DNA of 43,433 bases from Candidatus Dojkabacteria bacterium (GTDB lineage: Bacteria > Patescibacteriota > Dojkabacteria > JAHIVN01), in the NCBI GenBank assembly GCA_028696515.1, contig JAQVGX010000003.1:1-43433 (forward strand), written 5' to 3'. The notes under the pieces are model-generated. The model had not been told where the DNA came from, did not search any database, and saw only the letters and a list, made by a program, of their open reading frames with translations. The position numbers and the translations under genes are program-made. This document shows, one piece after another, positions 1 through 10,285 of this stretch; position 1 is the stretch's first letter; the number at the start of each line of letters is the position of its first letter.

Positions 1-70
1 GTTTATATATAATCAATATAACATAGCATTAACTACTATATATGTAAAGATGGAAAAAATAACAAAAAGT

Positions 71-1183
71 TTAGGAGAACCTGCTTATAGAGCCAGACAA
101 ACTATAGATAGGCATAATGATTGCAACAGCAACAAGTCCTACCATTAAACCCACAAATATAAGCAAAATAGGCTCAAGAATGGTTGCCATATTTTTGACT
201 ACCCCGTCCAGTTCTTTTTCGTAAAACTCACCAAGATAGAGAAGATTGCTTTCCAGGTTCCCGGTCTTTTCACCAAGGCTGATCATTCTAGACGCAAGCG
301 GTGGAATTAGCTTCGGGTATTCTTTAAGAATTGAATACAGGGTTTCTCCCGAGCCGACATGTCCAGATGTTTTCCTGATCAAATCTTTATAGATAAGGTT
401 GTTTGCAGTAGATTCAAGTGACTCCAAGGCTGCCTGAATTGGTACTCCGCTTTTGACAAGTGTCCCCAGAGTTCTACTGAGTCTTGATATCTGAGATACA
501 ACATACAAATTACCAAATACCGGAAGCCCTAGCTTCACTTTATCCAAGATCTTCCTTGCGACAGGAATCTTTCCCAGTATAGTGTAAAGACCCGAAACAC
601 CAATTAGCCCAGCTATAATGAGATACCAGTAATTTCTAAGAATCCTCATCGCTCCAAGCACAATCGAAGTCACAAGAGGAAGCTCATCTCCAAATGAATC
701 ATACAGATCGGTTATCTTTGGCAGAACAAATATTGATAAAGATAGGGTTACAATGATAGTAGCAAAAAAGATTATTCCCGGATACATCAAAGCTCCTTTT
801 ATCTTCTTTTTCAACTCATAATCCTTTTCTAGCTGAATTGACAGATACTCCAGATTTTCAGGCAAAGTCCCTCCTCTTTCTCCAGAGTAAATCATATCAA
901 CAAAGATGGATGGAAAGTCCTTGGGATATCTCATGAAACTCTCCGCAAGAGGCTGGCCACCTTCGACATTTTTCCTTATCTCCCCGAGGATATCCCTTAG
1001 TCTTTTTGATGTAGTCTGCATAGCTAAAGCATCCAGAGCCTCAACTATATCAAGACCCGCTTTCAATGCTATAGCAAGATGTTTTGCCAGAATGATCTTC
1101 TCAAGAGGCTTGATCCCTCCGAAACTAAGCAGCTTGCTTTTTCCTTCATTTTTTGTGAGCATACTTTTATATTTCTGAAACAC
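71..1183 (-). CDS. pilC: Type IV pilus assembly inner-membrane protein PilC / type II secretion GspF family
   Basis: 370-aa ORF with duplicated T2SSF-like architecture (KHLAIALKAGLDIVEAL...; ISRLSRTLGTLVKSGVPIQAALES) and hydrophobic segments; directly downstream of PilB. Confidence 0.93.
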   Translation of the reverse strand: MFQKYKSMLTKNEGKSKLLSFGGIKPLEKIILAKHLAIALKAGLDIVEALDALAMQTTSKRLRDILGEIRKNVEGGQPLAESFMRYPKDFPSIFVDMIYSGERGGTLPENLEYLSIQLEKDYELKKKIKGALMYPGIIFFATIIVTLSLSIFVLPKITDLYDSFGDELPLVTSIVLGAMRILRNYWYLIIAGLIGVSGLYTILGKIPVARKILDKVKLGLPVFGNLYVVSQISRLSRTLGTLVKSGVPIQAALESLESTANNLIYKDLIRKTSGHVGSGETLYSILKEYPKLIPPLASRMISLGEKTGNLESNLLYLGEFYEKELDGVVKNMATILEPILLIFVGLMVGLVAVAIIMPIYSLSGSISRFS

Positions 1184-2846
1184 GAACTACTTCCTCGATT
1201 GAGGTAACACCCATAAGAACCTTGCGTATACCATCCTCGAACATAGTTGTCATCCCTTTGGAAAGAGCTTCTTTTTGAATATCTCCTCTCGTAGCTTCTT
1301 TCTTTGTTATGACCTTTCGGATACCTTCATCAACAATCAGAACCTCATATATACCAGTTCTTCCAGAGTAACCGGTTTTATTACAAGAGTTGCATCCTTT
1401 CCCTTCATATACAAGAATTCTGCCGATATCTTCTTTCCCTGAGAATTTACTAAATATCTTTCCGTATAAATCTACCTCCTCCTTTGTGAGTGAACGGCTC
1501 TGGATACACTGCGGACATATTCTCCTGACCAGTCTTTGAGCTATTACCAAGTTTACTGTAGAAGCAATAAGATAGGCCTTTATCCCCATGTCAGTAAATC
1601 TTGGTAAGGTTGTAGCAGAATCATTTGTATGAAGTGTCGAAAGCACCAAATGACCAGTCATTGCAGCGTTTACAGCTATCCTTGCGGTTTCCTCATCTCG
1701 TATCTCTCCCACCATAAGAATATCAGGATCTTGTCTTAAAAGAGATTTCAATCCTTCAGCGAAAGTCAGATTTGTCTTTGGATTTACCTGAACTTGGTTG
1801 ACTCCTTGTACACTATATTCTATGGGATCTTCAATAGTAGAAATATTTACTTCCTTCTTATTCAAAAGTTTGAGGATAGCATAAAGAGTAGTCGTCTTCC
1901 CGCAACCCGTAGGCCCGGTTGCTAATACCATACCATGGGGACGAGTAATCGCTGTCCTGACCTTTACAAGATCCTCCTCAGCCAATCCAAGTTCACTCAA
2001 TGCGAAGAATTTATTTTTTGAAGATAGAAGCCTCATCACAACCTTCTCACCCCATGCTATCGGGAGAACAGAAACACGTATATCAACTTTTTCATCCTCA
2101 CTTTTGTACATAAATCTACCGTCCTGAGCACTATTATGCTCGTCTGTACGAAGTTTTGCCACAACTTTGACTCTGCTGACAATCCTATCCTCTATTTGCT
2201 TAGGCATTTTGATAATAGTATGTAGTATTCCGTCTATTCGAAATCTGATCAAAACCTCCTCTTCAGTTGGCTCAATGTGTATATCTGAGGCAGTATTCTC
2301 ATGTGCATAGTCCAGTATGAGGTTCAGCATCTCAACAATCGGAGTCTCTGAACTTTCCTCTCTGCTTGCTTTATTTATTGTCTGCTTTATCAGATCATCA
2401 AATTCTGCATAAAGCCCTTGTTTATATTTGTTCAATGAGTTCTTGAAATCTCTTTCAGTAATATAGTAAGGGACAACATCCTTTCCTGTTTTCTTCTGCA
2501 AAACGTGAAAAAACTGAATATTGAGGGGATTAGGCGAAGCAACTTTTAGTGTATATTTATCCTCCTCGAATGCAATAGCTTTTTGTTTCTGGGCCAGAAC
2601 TTTTGGAATAATGTTAAGAACTTTTTCGTCAACCGACTTCTTCTGGAGGGTCGCAAAAGGCACATCAAGTTTAGCAGCTATTAGCTGACCAATCTGCTCA
2701 TCGGTAAGAAGGTTCTTCTCTACAAGATAATCCTGAAGATCAATAGACTTTTTATCAGCTTCTTTTAAGAGAGACCTCAAAACACTGGTCTCCAACACAC
2801 CACCTTCTTCAATTAATTCTTTTAATTCCCTATTTGTAAATTTCAT
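1167..2846 (-). CDS. pilB: Type IV pilus assembly ATPase PilB (GspE family)
   Basis: Walker A GPTGCGKTTT, Asp box/Walker B region (LLRQDPDILMVGEIRDEETA), His box TGHLVLSTLHTNDS, and CPQC/CNSC zinc motif. Confidence 0.96.
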   Translation of the reverse strand: MKFTNRELKELIEEGGVLETSVLRSLLKEADKKSIDLQDYLVEKNLLTDEQIGQLIAAKLDVPFATLQKKSVDEKVLNIIPKVLAQKQKAIAFEEDKYTLKVASPNPLNIQFFHVLQKKTGKDVVPYYITERDFKNSLNKYKQGLYAEFDDLIKQTINKASREESSETPIVEMLNLILDYAHENTASDIHIEPTEEEVLIRFRIDGILHTIIKMPKQIEDRIVSRVKVVAKLRTDEHNSAQDGRFMYKSEDEKVDIRVSVLPIAWGEKVVMRLLSSKNKFFALSELGLAEEDLVKVRTAITRPHGMVLATGPTGCGKTTTLYAILKLLNKKEVNISTIEDPIEYSVQGVNQVQVNPKTNLTFAEGLKSLLRQDPDILMVGEIRDEETARIAVNAAMTGHLVLSTLHTNDSATTLPRFTDMGIKAYLIASTVNLVIAQRLVRRICPQCIQSRSLTKEEVDLYGKIFSKFSGKEDIGRILVYEGKGCNSCNKTGYSGRTGIYEVLIVDEGIRKVITKKEATRGDIQKEALSKGMTTMFEDGIRKVLMGVTSIEEVVRVSEI

Positions 2847-2849
2847 AGA

Positions 2850-3230
2850 TTAGCTACTACTATTAATAGTATCTTCAACTTTTTTTAGTACTTCATTTAT
2901 TGAAACATTGCTCTTAACTATATAATCAACTGCTCCCAACTCCTTACCTTTTTCTATATCACTGTCTTGTCCAAGATTAGACAGAACTATCACCGGAATA
3001 TTCGCAAGCTCCGGATCCTCTTTTATTTTTTTCAACACATCATAACCATTCATTTTCGGCATCATAAGATCCAACAAAACTAGATCCGGCTTATCATTCT
3101 GGATACTTCTCAAGGCTGCCTCGCCATCCTCAACTTCTATGACTTCATAGCCGGATTTCGCTAATTTCGATTTTATTATTGATCTAAGAAACGTTTCATC
3201 CTCTGCAATTAATATTTTTCTTACTGCCAT
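2850..3230 (-). CDS. CheY-like response regulator (receiver domain only)
   Basis: 126 aa; ILIAEDETFLRS, phosphoacceptor region PDLVLLDLMMPKMNG, conserved K in DYIVKS; no output domain. Confidence 0.92.
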   Translation of the reverse strand: MAVRKILIAEDETFLRSIIKSKLAKSGYEVIEVEDGEAALRSIQNDKPDLVLLDLMMPKMNGYDVLKKIKEDPELANIPVIVLSNLGQDSDIEKGKELGAVDYIVKSNVSINEVLKKVEDTINSSS

Positions 3231-3306
3231 CGGTAATTTACATTAAATATTAGTATCATTATATACTATTCAAGAACCTTTTCAATTTATTGTATTAATG
3301 CCCAGA

Positions 3307-5706
3307 TTATTCCTCCTTCCAAAAAATTGGCGAGATCTCTTTCGTTCCTTCTTTCTTTTCTATGCCCGCCAACGGGATTGTAAACCAAGCTTCTGTTCCC
3401 TTCCCCTCCTCGGACTTTATGCCTACCTCTCCTCCTAGCAGTTCAACCAAAGATTTTACTAAGTAGAGACCCAAGCCATTCCCTTCATTTTCTATCGCAG
3501 CTGCATTCTCTGCCCTAAAGAATTTCGTAAAAAGTTTCTTTTGTTCAGCTTCTGGTATTCCTATCCCAGAATCTTTTACAGTAAACTTCATATCTTTCTT
3601 GCCCCTCTCTATCCGAAATTCTATCTCACCTTCATCGGGAGTATACTTAACAGCATTGGAGATCAGGTTTGCAACCACTTCTCTCAAAAGTTTAGGATCA
3701 GTATTGATTTTGTCCATTTTCCCGGCATCAAAATCAAACTTCTGCTTCTTCTGCGCTATAAGCTTTGAAAACTCATAGACTACATCACTTGCAAGCTTTT
3801 TGATGTCAGTTGCCTTTGGATCAACTGAAAGCTGGCCTGACTCTATTCTTGAAACATTCAGTAAGCTGTTCACAAGATCGACCATCCTTTGAGTAGAAAC
3901 ATACGCTCTCCTTGCAAGCATGTCTTGCTCATTTTTCAGCTTCCCAGCATCTCCTCCGATGAGCATCTCTAATGTCCAACGAATAGCAGAAAGCGGAGTC
4001 CTCAGCTGATGTGAAGCAATAGAAACAAACTCTGTTTTCATTCGATCTACCTCTTTCTCCTTGGTAATATCTCTCTCTATTCCAACAAAAAACACGACTT
4101 CATCTGAATCGTCTACAACAGGACATATACTCGCGAGTGCAGTATATTTTTCTCCATTTTTTCTTTTATTCTGCACCTCCCCTTCGAATACTTTTTTCTT
4201 TTTCTTTATAGTATCCCACATCTTTTCATATACCTCTTTCTTCATAAGCCCTCCCCAGTTCTGTTTACTCCCTGCTTTCTGACCAATAATTTCCCTAATA
4301 TCAAAACCAGTAATTTTTTCAACTGCTTTGTTTGCATAATTGACCATCCCATCTGCATCCGTTATGACAATATGATCAGAAACATTCTCTACAGCTAACA
4401 TAAATTTATTTAGCTCTTCAGCACGTTTCTGTGAAATATCTTTCTCCTCCTTTACATCTTCAAGCAAACTTATCATCGCAACCCGAGTATCTTCAAGTTC
4501 TTTCACTTTATTGCCTAGATCTTTTGTTTTATCTTCAATTTTGATCTCCATATTCTTATAAAAATCACGTATACGTTCTCTCATATATTCAAAAGATTTT
4601 GATAAGCTCCCAATCTCATCATTTCTTCTCGTAAGAGATTCATCTACCTTGAAAGCAAAGTTACCGCTTGAAACCTCTTTCGAGTAGGACTCTATAATTC
4701 TCAATGGGTTTGATTGTTTCTTGATAACATAAAATAAGATCCCTGAATTTGCAAATATAGATGCAAAGATCATGATACTCAGGATTTCTGTTAGATGAAG
4801 AGAGGCATATGTTAGATCTCTTTTTTGTATACTTCTAAAAAGGTATATACTCCCGTCACCGGTTTTACCAAGTAATGATAATTTGTCCACTCCTTGCTCA
4901 TCAAGAAATTCTACTGCTGTGAAATCACCATCAACAAACCACCTATCCTTTGGGACATTTATCCCCAATGGATCCAGTGTTTCTCCAGGATACCTATTCT
5001 CCACTTTCAAGCTTTCTTTTTCCGCTTCGCTTAATGGCCATAAAGTTTTGTACTGGATACTTTCATCGGTAGAAAAAAAGATCACTCCCGAATTATCGAT
5101 CAACATTATTCTTCCAGAACCTCGGGAAAGTTCCTGAGAAATAGCTTCTATGATGGCAGTTGGATTTATTTTCACCACTACAACACCAAGCAGAGTACCA
5201 TCATCATCCATCACCCTTGAAGAAGCATAAAATCCTGCTTCATTGCTCGTCACCCCTTTAGCTATATAAAGAGATCTTTCTCCATTCACAGCTTTTTGGA
5301 AGTATGGCCTAAAACTATAGTCCTTCCCCACAAAATCAGGACTTGTAGACACATAGGTCATACCTGTATCATCCATAAGATACAAAGCTGAAAAAACTTC
5401 TCCACCAACATAATGGTGCTGAAGAATCATCAATACATCCTCTTGTTGGGGTACCTTATCGACCGTAAGATAATTCTTTATTTCTGACAGCGAAGCAATA
5501 TGTTCTGCTATTGATTGCGAGTATTGTGTGCGCAGTTCTATTTGTTTCGCCTGATATTCGGACTCCCTTACCAAATCCTCCTTATCCAGATCAAGAAGAA
5601 CTTTATTTACGTAGAGCGTTACTAGTCCAACTAATACAGAGCCAACCAGCATTGATACAAAAACAATTATTGATATGATTCTTGTAACAATTGATCGTTT
5701 TAACAT
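3307..5706 (-). CDS. Membrane sensor histidine kinase (extracellular Cache-like sensor, HAMP, PAS, HisKA, HATPase_c)
   Basis: N-terminal TM, about 270-aa extracellular region, second TM, PAS (ITDADGMVNYANKAVEKITGF), H-box FVSIASHQLRTPLSAIRW, N-box NLISNAVKYTP, G-boxes DSGIGIP and GNGLGLYLVK. Confidence 0.93.
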   Translation of the reverse strand: MLKRSIVTRIISIIVFVSMLVGSVLVGLVTLYVNKVLLDLDKEDLVRESEYQAKQIELRTQYSQSIAEHIASLSEIKNYLTVDKVPQQEDVLMILQHHYVGGEVFSALYLMDDTGMTYVSTSPDFVGKDYSFRPYFQKAVNGERSLYIAKGVTSNEAGFYASSRVMDDDGTLLGVVVVKINPTAIIEAISQELSRGSGRIMLIDNSGVIFFSTDESIQYKTLWPLSEAEKESLKVENRYPGETLDPLGINVPKDRWFVDGDFTAVEFLDEQGVDKLSLLGKTGDGSIYLFRSIQKRDLTYASLHLTEILSIMIFASIFANSGILFYVIKKQSNPLRIIESYSKEVSSGNFAFKVDESLTRRNDEIGSLSKSFEYMRERIRDFYKNMEIKIEDKTKDLGNKVKELEDTRVAMISLLEDVKEEKDISQKRAEELNKFMLAVENVSDHIVITDADGMVNYANKAVEKITGFDIREIIGQKAGSKQNWGGLMKKEVYEKMWDTIKKKKKVFEGEVQNKRKNGEKYTALASICPVVDDSDEVVFFVGIERDITKEKEVDRMKTEFVSIASHQLRTPLSAIRWTLEMLIGGDAGKLKNEQDMLARRAYVSTQRMVDLVNSLLNVSRIESGQLSVDPKATDIKKLASDVVYEFSKLIAQKKQKFDFDAGKMDKINTDPKLLREVVANLISNAVKYTPDEGEIEFRIERGKKDMKFTVKDSGIGIPEAEQKKLFTKFFRAENAAAIENEGNGLGLYLVKSLVELLGGEVGIKSEEGKGTEAWFTIPLAGIEKKEGTKEISPIFWKEE

Positions 5707-5750
5707 ATTCCCTTACTGTTAAACATATACTTTTTTTTTATATAATTATT

Positions 5751-7166
5751 TCACGGAGTAAATCGCTCCCCATTGATATCTTGTTTTAGTTCCTTTATCT
5801 TGTCTTTCAACTCCTTGATTCTTAGTTCTCTGCCAACCATAAGCCTATTCAACCTTTCGACTTCATTTTTCTCTTGGCTCATAGTCTGCTCCGTCTTCTT
5901 TAGATTTGTCACATCCGCAGAAACACCTATAAGACCAACCACTTCTCCCTTCTCATCTTTTATAGGAATCTTGTCAGTTTGTACCCAAATCTTTCCTTTA
6001 GGAGTAGATAACTGCTCAATTATTTCTCTTTTGGGTTTTCCGGCTTTAAAGACCTCATTGTCGTCCTCAATATACTTACTAGCCTCTTCCGGATAAAGTT
6101 CCTCCGTTCCTTTGCCCTCAATATCCTTTATCGCAAGACCCAAAGTATCAGCTCTGGCCTTATTTACTTTGAGAATCATATGCTCCCTATCCTTATAGAA
6201 CACCATGACTGGAATACTATCAAAGATCATCTGGAGCTCATCGTTTGTCTTTTGAACCTCCCTTTCCATCTTTCTCATATTCGTAACATCTGAAATCATA
6301 ACCAGGTCTGCGATAATGTCCCCTCTCTCATCCCTGATAGCTGTAGCTGTAATTCTTCCTATCATGGATTCCCTCTTTTTGGAAATAAATTCCAGCTCAT
6401 ATGGAGGAATTTTTTTTCCTAACATACGCTTTGCAAAATTTGCCATGACTATTGTTTTACTTTTCATAGTCAGAAAGGGTAATTTCAACAGTCCCCTACC
6501 AACCGTCTCTTCCTTTGTATAACCGAGCCAATCATTCAGTCTCTTGTTTACATCGAGAATTTCACCCTTTTTGTCTAGGATAACTATCGCCTCAGGAGAA
6601 AGGTCAAATATCTCTTCATACTTAGTCTGAGTCGCTCCAAGCTTCGAATATAAATTGTATTTCTCAAGTATGCTATCTATTTGACAGGATACTAATTCAA
6701 TTGTTCTTTTGATATAGATCGAAAACTCGTTGCATTTCCTTGATGCAATATTGAAAACAGCCCTGTACTGGTCGCCAATTTTGATAGGTATTATTCCGAC
6801 TGCTTTCAGACCTTCAGATTCTCTTATTTCATCCTTAATCCCCAGATGTGAATACACCATGAAGACAGCTTCACCCTTAACTATAAGGTCATACTGCCGA
6901 GTTCCCTTTTTGAACCGAGATACTTTTTTAGTAAATTCCTTAGATAGTCCTTTAGATACTTTTAAATCAAACGAATCTTCTTTCTCATCATAAAGATAAA
7001 TTCCCCCTCCATCTAACTCATCAAGCTCAAGTATCATTTCAAGTATTTGACTTAGAGTATATTTCACATCTTTGCTTGTATCCTTTAGATGACACAGATT
7101 TAGCTGCAGATCTAACAACTTTTTAAGATACAAATCATCGGCGTTCATTTTTTTGTCTTTTTCCAT
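5751..7166 (-). CDS. GAF/PAS-PAS sensor protein without kinase domain
   Basis: 471 aa; GAF-like N-terminus and two PAS-like segments (IFDLSPEAIVILDKKGEILDVNKRLNDWLGYT; IFDSIPVMVFYKDREHMILKVNKA); C-terminal coiled coil; no H-box or ATPase motifs. Confidence 0.8.
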   Translation of the reverse strand: MEKDKKMNADDLYLKKLLDLQLNLCHLKDTSKDVKYTLSQILEMILELDELDGGGIYLYDEKEDSFDLKVSKGLSKEFTKKVSRFKKGTRQYDLIVKGEAVFMVYSHLGIKDEIRESEGLKAVGIIPIKIGDQYRAVFNIASRKCNEFSIYIKRTIELVSCQIDSILEKYNLYSKLGATQTKYEEIFDLSPEAIVILDKKGEILDVNKRLNDWLGYTKEETVGRGLLKLPFLTMKSKTIVMANFAKRMLGKKIPPYELEFISKKRESMIGRITATAIRDERGDIIADLVMISDVTNMRKMEREVQKTNDELQMIFDSIPVMVFYKDREHMILKVNKARADTLGLAIKDIEGKGTEELYPEEASKYIEDDNEVFKAGKPKREIIEQLSTPKGKIWVQTDKIPIKDEKGEVVGLIGVSADVTNLKKTEQTMSQEKNEVERLNRLMVGRELRIKELKDKIKELKQDINGERFTP

Positions 7167-7195
7167 ATTTGCAGTCTTGGACTATAAAATGTTAA

Positions 7196-7657
7196 TTACC
7201 GTGAAACTTCAATAGTCTTGGTTTCTGCATTTGGGGCTTTGACTGTGATTGTCATATTCCCGCTATTCTTACAAATATCATAACAGGTATCGGTTTCGCT
7301 ACAATCTCTTGACGGGTCAATCGGAATCTCCTGCATATAGTCATCCACCAAAACCGCCGCGAGATTTATCCCTGATGTCCCGATGCTAGAATAACTAACC
7401 CCACACTCACCAATGATACCAACTGCCGTTTCCAGATCATCGATGCTGTTATCATCTGCAAGATACTGATATAGCTTGTTCAATATCGTAAGAGTTTCGC
7501 TCTCTCTTTCGATATCTCTCGACTCTAGAGCATACTTGGAAGGTTTCAAAGCAACAAAGGTTATCGTCCCAAGAATAGCTATTATTGATATTGCTATAAT
7601 AATTTCTATCAAGCTTAATCCCTTTTCTCTTGCATTTCCCAGATTTATCCTAATCAT
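7196..7657 (-). CDS. Type IV prepilin-like protein
   Basis: Prepilin N-terminus EKGLSLIEIIIAISIIAILGTITFVAL (G|LSLIE cleavage motif). Confidence 0.88.
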   Translation of the reverse strand: MIRINLGNAREKGLSLIEIIIAISIIAILGTITFVALKPSKYALESRDIERESETLTILNKLYQYLADDNSIDDLETAVGIIGECGVSYSSIGTSGINLAAVLVDDYMQEIPIDPSRDCSETDTCYDICKNSGNMTITVKAPNAETKTIEVSR

Positions 7658-9905
7658 TTTTAATTGCTATACATTTTATTGCGATATCCAGGACCTCCGT
7701 TTTCTCTTGAGACTCACTAACACCCAGGGAACATTTAGTTAGATAATAATCAGATACGGTCTCACTAGACTGTAAACTAGCTTTCAGTGCATCATCCATG
7801 AGAGCATTCAGATCATTATTCAAAATTCCAATTTTTGTGACAAGAATAGTTACTACCGCTTCGAAAGAATCAGTCTTATCTCCTTTTTTTACATTAAATT
7901 CTATGCCTTCGACCTTTGATTGATATACCTCATCCGAAATAACTGCCTCATCCTCCATTTCGAAAACAACCTTGCTGAAATCTATAGTTTCAAGGCTATT
8001 GTCTACCTCATCCTTCGCCTTCTCCAGATCTTCTTTGGTTACATACTTTCCGGAGGAAGTTGATTCGAAACCCGTGAATACTTCAGCATAAAACTGATCA
8101 TCGATATCTTGACTTGCAAGTCCGGGAAAGGTCATTTTCACTCCTTTATCAAGAGAATATTCTGCTCCTGCTTCGTCAGCTGTAACTTCTGAAATGATGT
8201 CTCCACCAGCCGGCACCAAAACAGCTTCGTCCAGACGATAGAGCTTTCCATCCTTAGTAATGACTCTAGTTGTTGCTACAAGATTGTACCCAGTCCCAGT
8301 TTCATTATAGATTTTTATCCTTCCTTTTATATACTCAGAAGGCTCTGCAACTCCAGTTGCCTTGAAAGAATAATTCTTTATGATAGTCTCTGTAAAGGAA
8401 ACAAATTTTGAATCCGTAGTATCTATTGATACTTCCCCGAGCTCAACTTCGTAGTCAACCGGAAAAGATGATCTTCCTGTATTCATAACCTCACCCTCCT
8501 CGCTACCTCTGAAGAAAAGCTCATATACAACTAGACTTAACGATCCTACAATCAGTATTATCGAAGGGATCAGGATCAACAATGATTTTACATTCAATTG
8601 ATTTCTTTTTTTCAGTGGTTTCGTACTAGCCGAGAGCACTTTTTTTAATATTTTTTCTCCTTCCGCATTCTTTGTTGTCCCGGTCAATTGAACTGGAATA
8701 TCCTGCTTAGCCTGTTTCGATAGACGCTTTTCAGAAAACTGCGACTCTCTCAGTCTATCTCTGTGAAATATTCCTTTTAGTCTGTCAAGAAGACCATCTT
8801 TTCTACCTTGACTATCATTACTCTCAGAAAGAGCATTCAGAAGGTTTCCACGCTCCAAACTGTTATTGTAGTTAAGACCTTTCAAGGCTAACCCTATCGC
8901 TGTCTGGAAGTAAGAAAAAACATCCTCCCCGCCTGCATCAACCCAGGTTTTTGCAAAAGCTATTCTGACTCCTTTTATCTCCGACTCTAAATATTCTCTC
9001 AAACCTTTCATTCTACCTGTTCCGCCTAAGATTCTTATCTCATCAATTCCTTTGCCCTGTGAGCTTTTATAGAAATTGATAGAATCATCCAATTCCTTGA
9101 CTATTTTTCCCAAAATTTCAAGAATAGCTTCGCGTACAGCAACATCACCACCAGAAGCGCTGAGGCCGAGTTCATGTTTCAACTTGTCAACCTCACCTAA
9201 GGGCTTTTTCAATTTCTCAGCTATATTCTCTGAAATAGCTCTCCCTGCGTAGGGAATCGTTGTACTCAAGCTGATTCCTCTGGAATCGAAAATTGAAACT
9301 GCTGTACTCATTGCACCAATATCAAGGATCAGAATATTCTTATCTTTTTCAGTATCTTTCACTATACTTCTGGCCTTTGCTTCAGATTCTGATTCGATAG
9401 CGACAACTTTGAACCCCGCCATTTCCATCTCTTTTTTTATCGCTAACAGATTATTCTTATTCGTTGCTCTTATTACAAGCCTTCCCTTATCAACTTCGGG
9501 AATCATTTCGTGCATTATAGCCATGCTCTCGATCGAGTCCGGAATAACTCCTTCCAGCCTACTTTTAACAACTCCCGAAATATCTACCTTCCTATCCAAA
9601 GGGATATCTTCACTTATCATATACATAGCATTTTCAGGCAGAGATATTACTACTTCTTTAGTCGCAAATTTAGCTACCTTTATCAGTTTCTGAAGAGCTA
9701 CTTGGAACTGTTTCGGCCGCTTTAGAAGACCTCTTTCAACGACCCCATTATCTAAATTCACCTTTCCCTTTGAAACTAACTTATATGTCTGGCCTTCCTT
9801 CAAAATAACACAGCCTTCGATACTTGCATCTGAGATATCAATTCCCAGTATTGCACCCTTCTGATTCTCTGAATTTTTGTCCATTTTTATCCTCCTTTTT
9901 TCCAA
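7650..9905 (-). CDS. pilM: PilM-like actin-fold protein fused through a TM segment to a long C-terminal, probably extracytoplasmic region
   Basis: 751 aa; N-terminal ILGIDISDASIEGCVI..., LILDIGAMSTAVSIFD, ILGGTGRMKGLREYLE typical of PilM/FtsA-like ATPases; single TM LLILIPSIILIVGSLSLVVYELFF near residue 450, then about 280 aa. Confidence 0.8.
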   Translation of the reverse strand: MEKRRIKMDKNSENQKGAILGIDISDASIEGCVILKEGQTYKLVSKGKVNLDNGVVERGLLKRPKQFQVALQKLIKVAKFATKEVVISLPENAMYMISEDIPLDRKVDISGVVKSRLEGVIPDSIESMAIMHEMIPEVDKGRLVIRATNKNNLLAIKKEMEMAGFKVVAIESESEAKARSIVKDTEKDKNILILDIGAMSTAVSIFDSRGISLSTTIPYAGRAISENIAEKLKKPLGEVDKLKHELGLSASGGDVAVREAILEILGKIVKELDDSINFYKSSQGKGIDEIRILGGTGRMKGLREYLESEIKGVRIAFAKTWVDAGGEDVFSYFQTAIGLALKGLNYNNSLERGNLLNALSESNDSQGRKDGLLDRLKGIFHRDRLRESQFSEKRLSKQAKQDIPVQLTGTTKNAEGEKILKKVLSASTKPLKKRNQLNVKSLLILIPSIILIVGSLSLVVYELFFRGSEEGEVMNTGRSSFPVDYEVELGEVSIDTTDSKFVSFTETIIKNYSFKATGVAEPSEYIKGRIKIYNETGTGYNLVATTRVITKDGKLYRLDEAVLVPAGGDIISEVTADEAGAEYSLDKGVKMTFPGLASQDIDDQFYAEVFTGFESTSSGKYVTKEDLEKAKDEVDNSLETIDFSKVVFEMEDEAVISDEVYQSKVEGIEFNVKKGDKTDSFEAVVTILVTKIGILNNDLNALMDDALKASLQSSETVSDYYLTKCSLGVSESQEKTEVLDIAIKCIAIKND

Positions 9906-10285
9906 GAATTAATAATTGGGACTGTTCCGGATAATTCTACTTCTACCGAAAGCTCTGTCACTGAAGTCTCTTCGCTAGCATAAATATTTACTGTCCTGAT
10001 TGTTCCTGCTTCCAAAATGGTAACATTACAAGTCCCATATTCAAAGTTGAGAGTCTCACCCATGTAGGAGCTGTTTCGTTTGAGACGAAGCATAGCTTCC
10101 TCCAGACAGCTGTCCGCTATTGTCCGGCTTCTTAGAGAGCTTCTGCCTTGAGAGCTTCTCAATACTTCATCAACTGCACTCAAATTTACCGCAATTGCCA
10201 GCACCAAAGCAAGCGCGGAAATAACAAGAAGTGAAACTAATAGTGCTGCGCCATTTTGTTTGTTTAGATATCTTACTTTGTTCAT
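9887..10285 (-). CDS. Minor pilin / PilX-like protein
   Basis: 132 aa; NGAALLVSLLVISALALVLAIAVNLSAVDEVLRSSQ N-terminal hydrophobic segment as in PilX/GspK-like proteins; inside pilus operon. Confidence 0.65.
   Translation of the reverse strand: MNKVRYLNKQNGAALLVSLLVISALALVLAIAVNLSAVDEVLRSSQGRSSLRSRTIADSCLEEAMLRLKRNSSYMGETLNFEYGTCNVTILEAGTIRTVNIYASEETSVTELSVEVELSGTVPIINSWKKGG

Noticed and set aside
906-1178. Plus-strand ORF opposite pilC, and many similar antisense ORFs (e.g. 3541-3768, 4883-5137, 9409-9693, 34146-34427, 40037-40477, 41290-41685)
   Set aside because: Antisense to strongly supported genes; compositionally biased translations with no recognizable domain.
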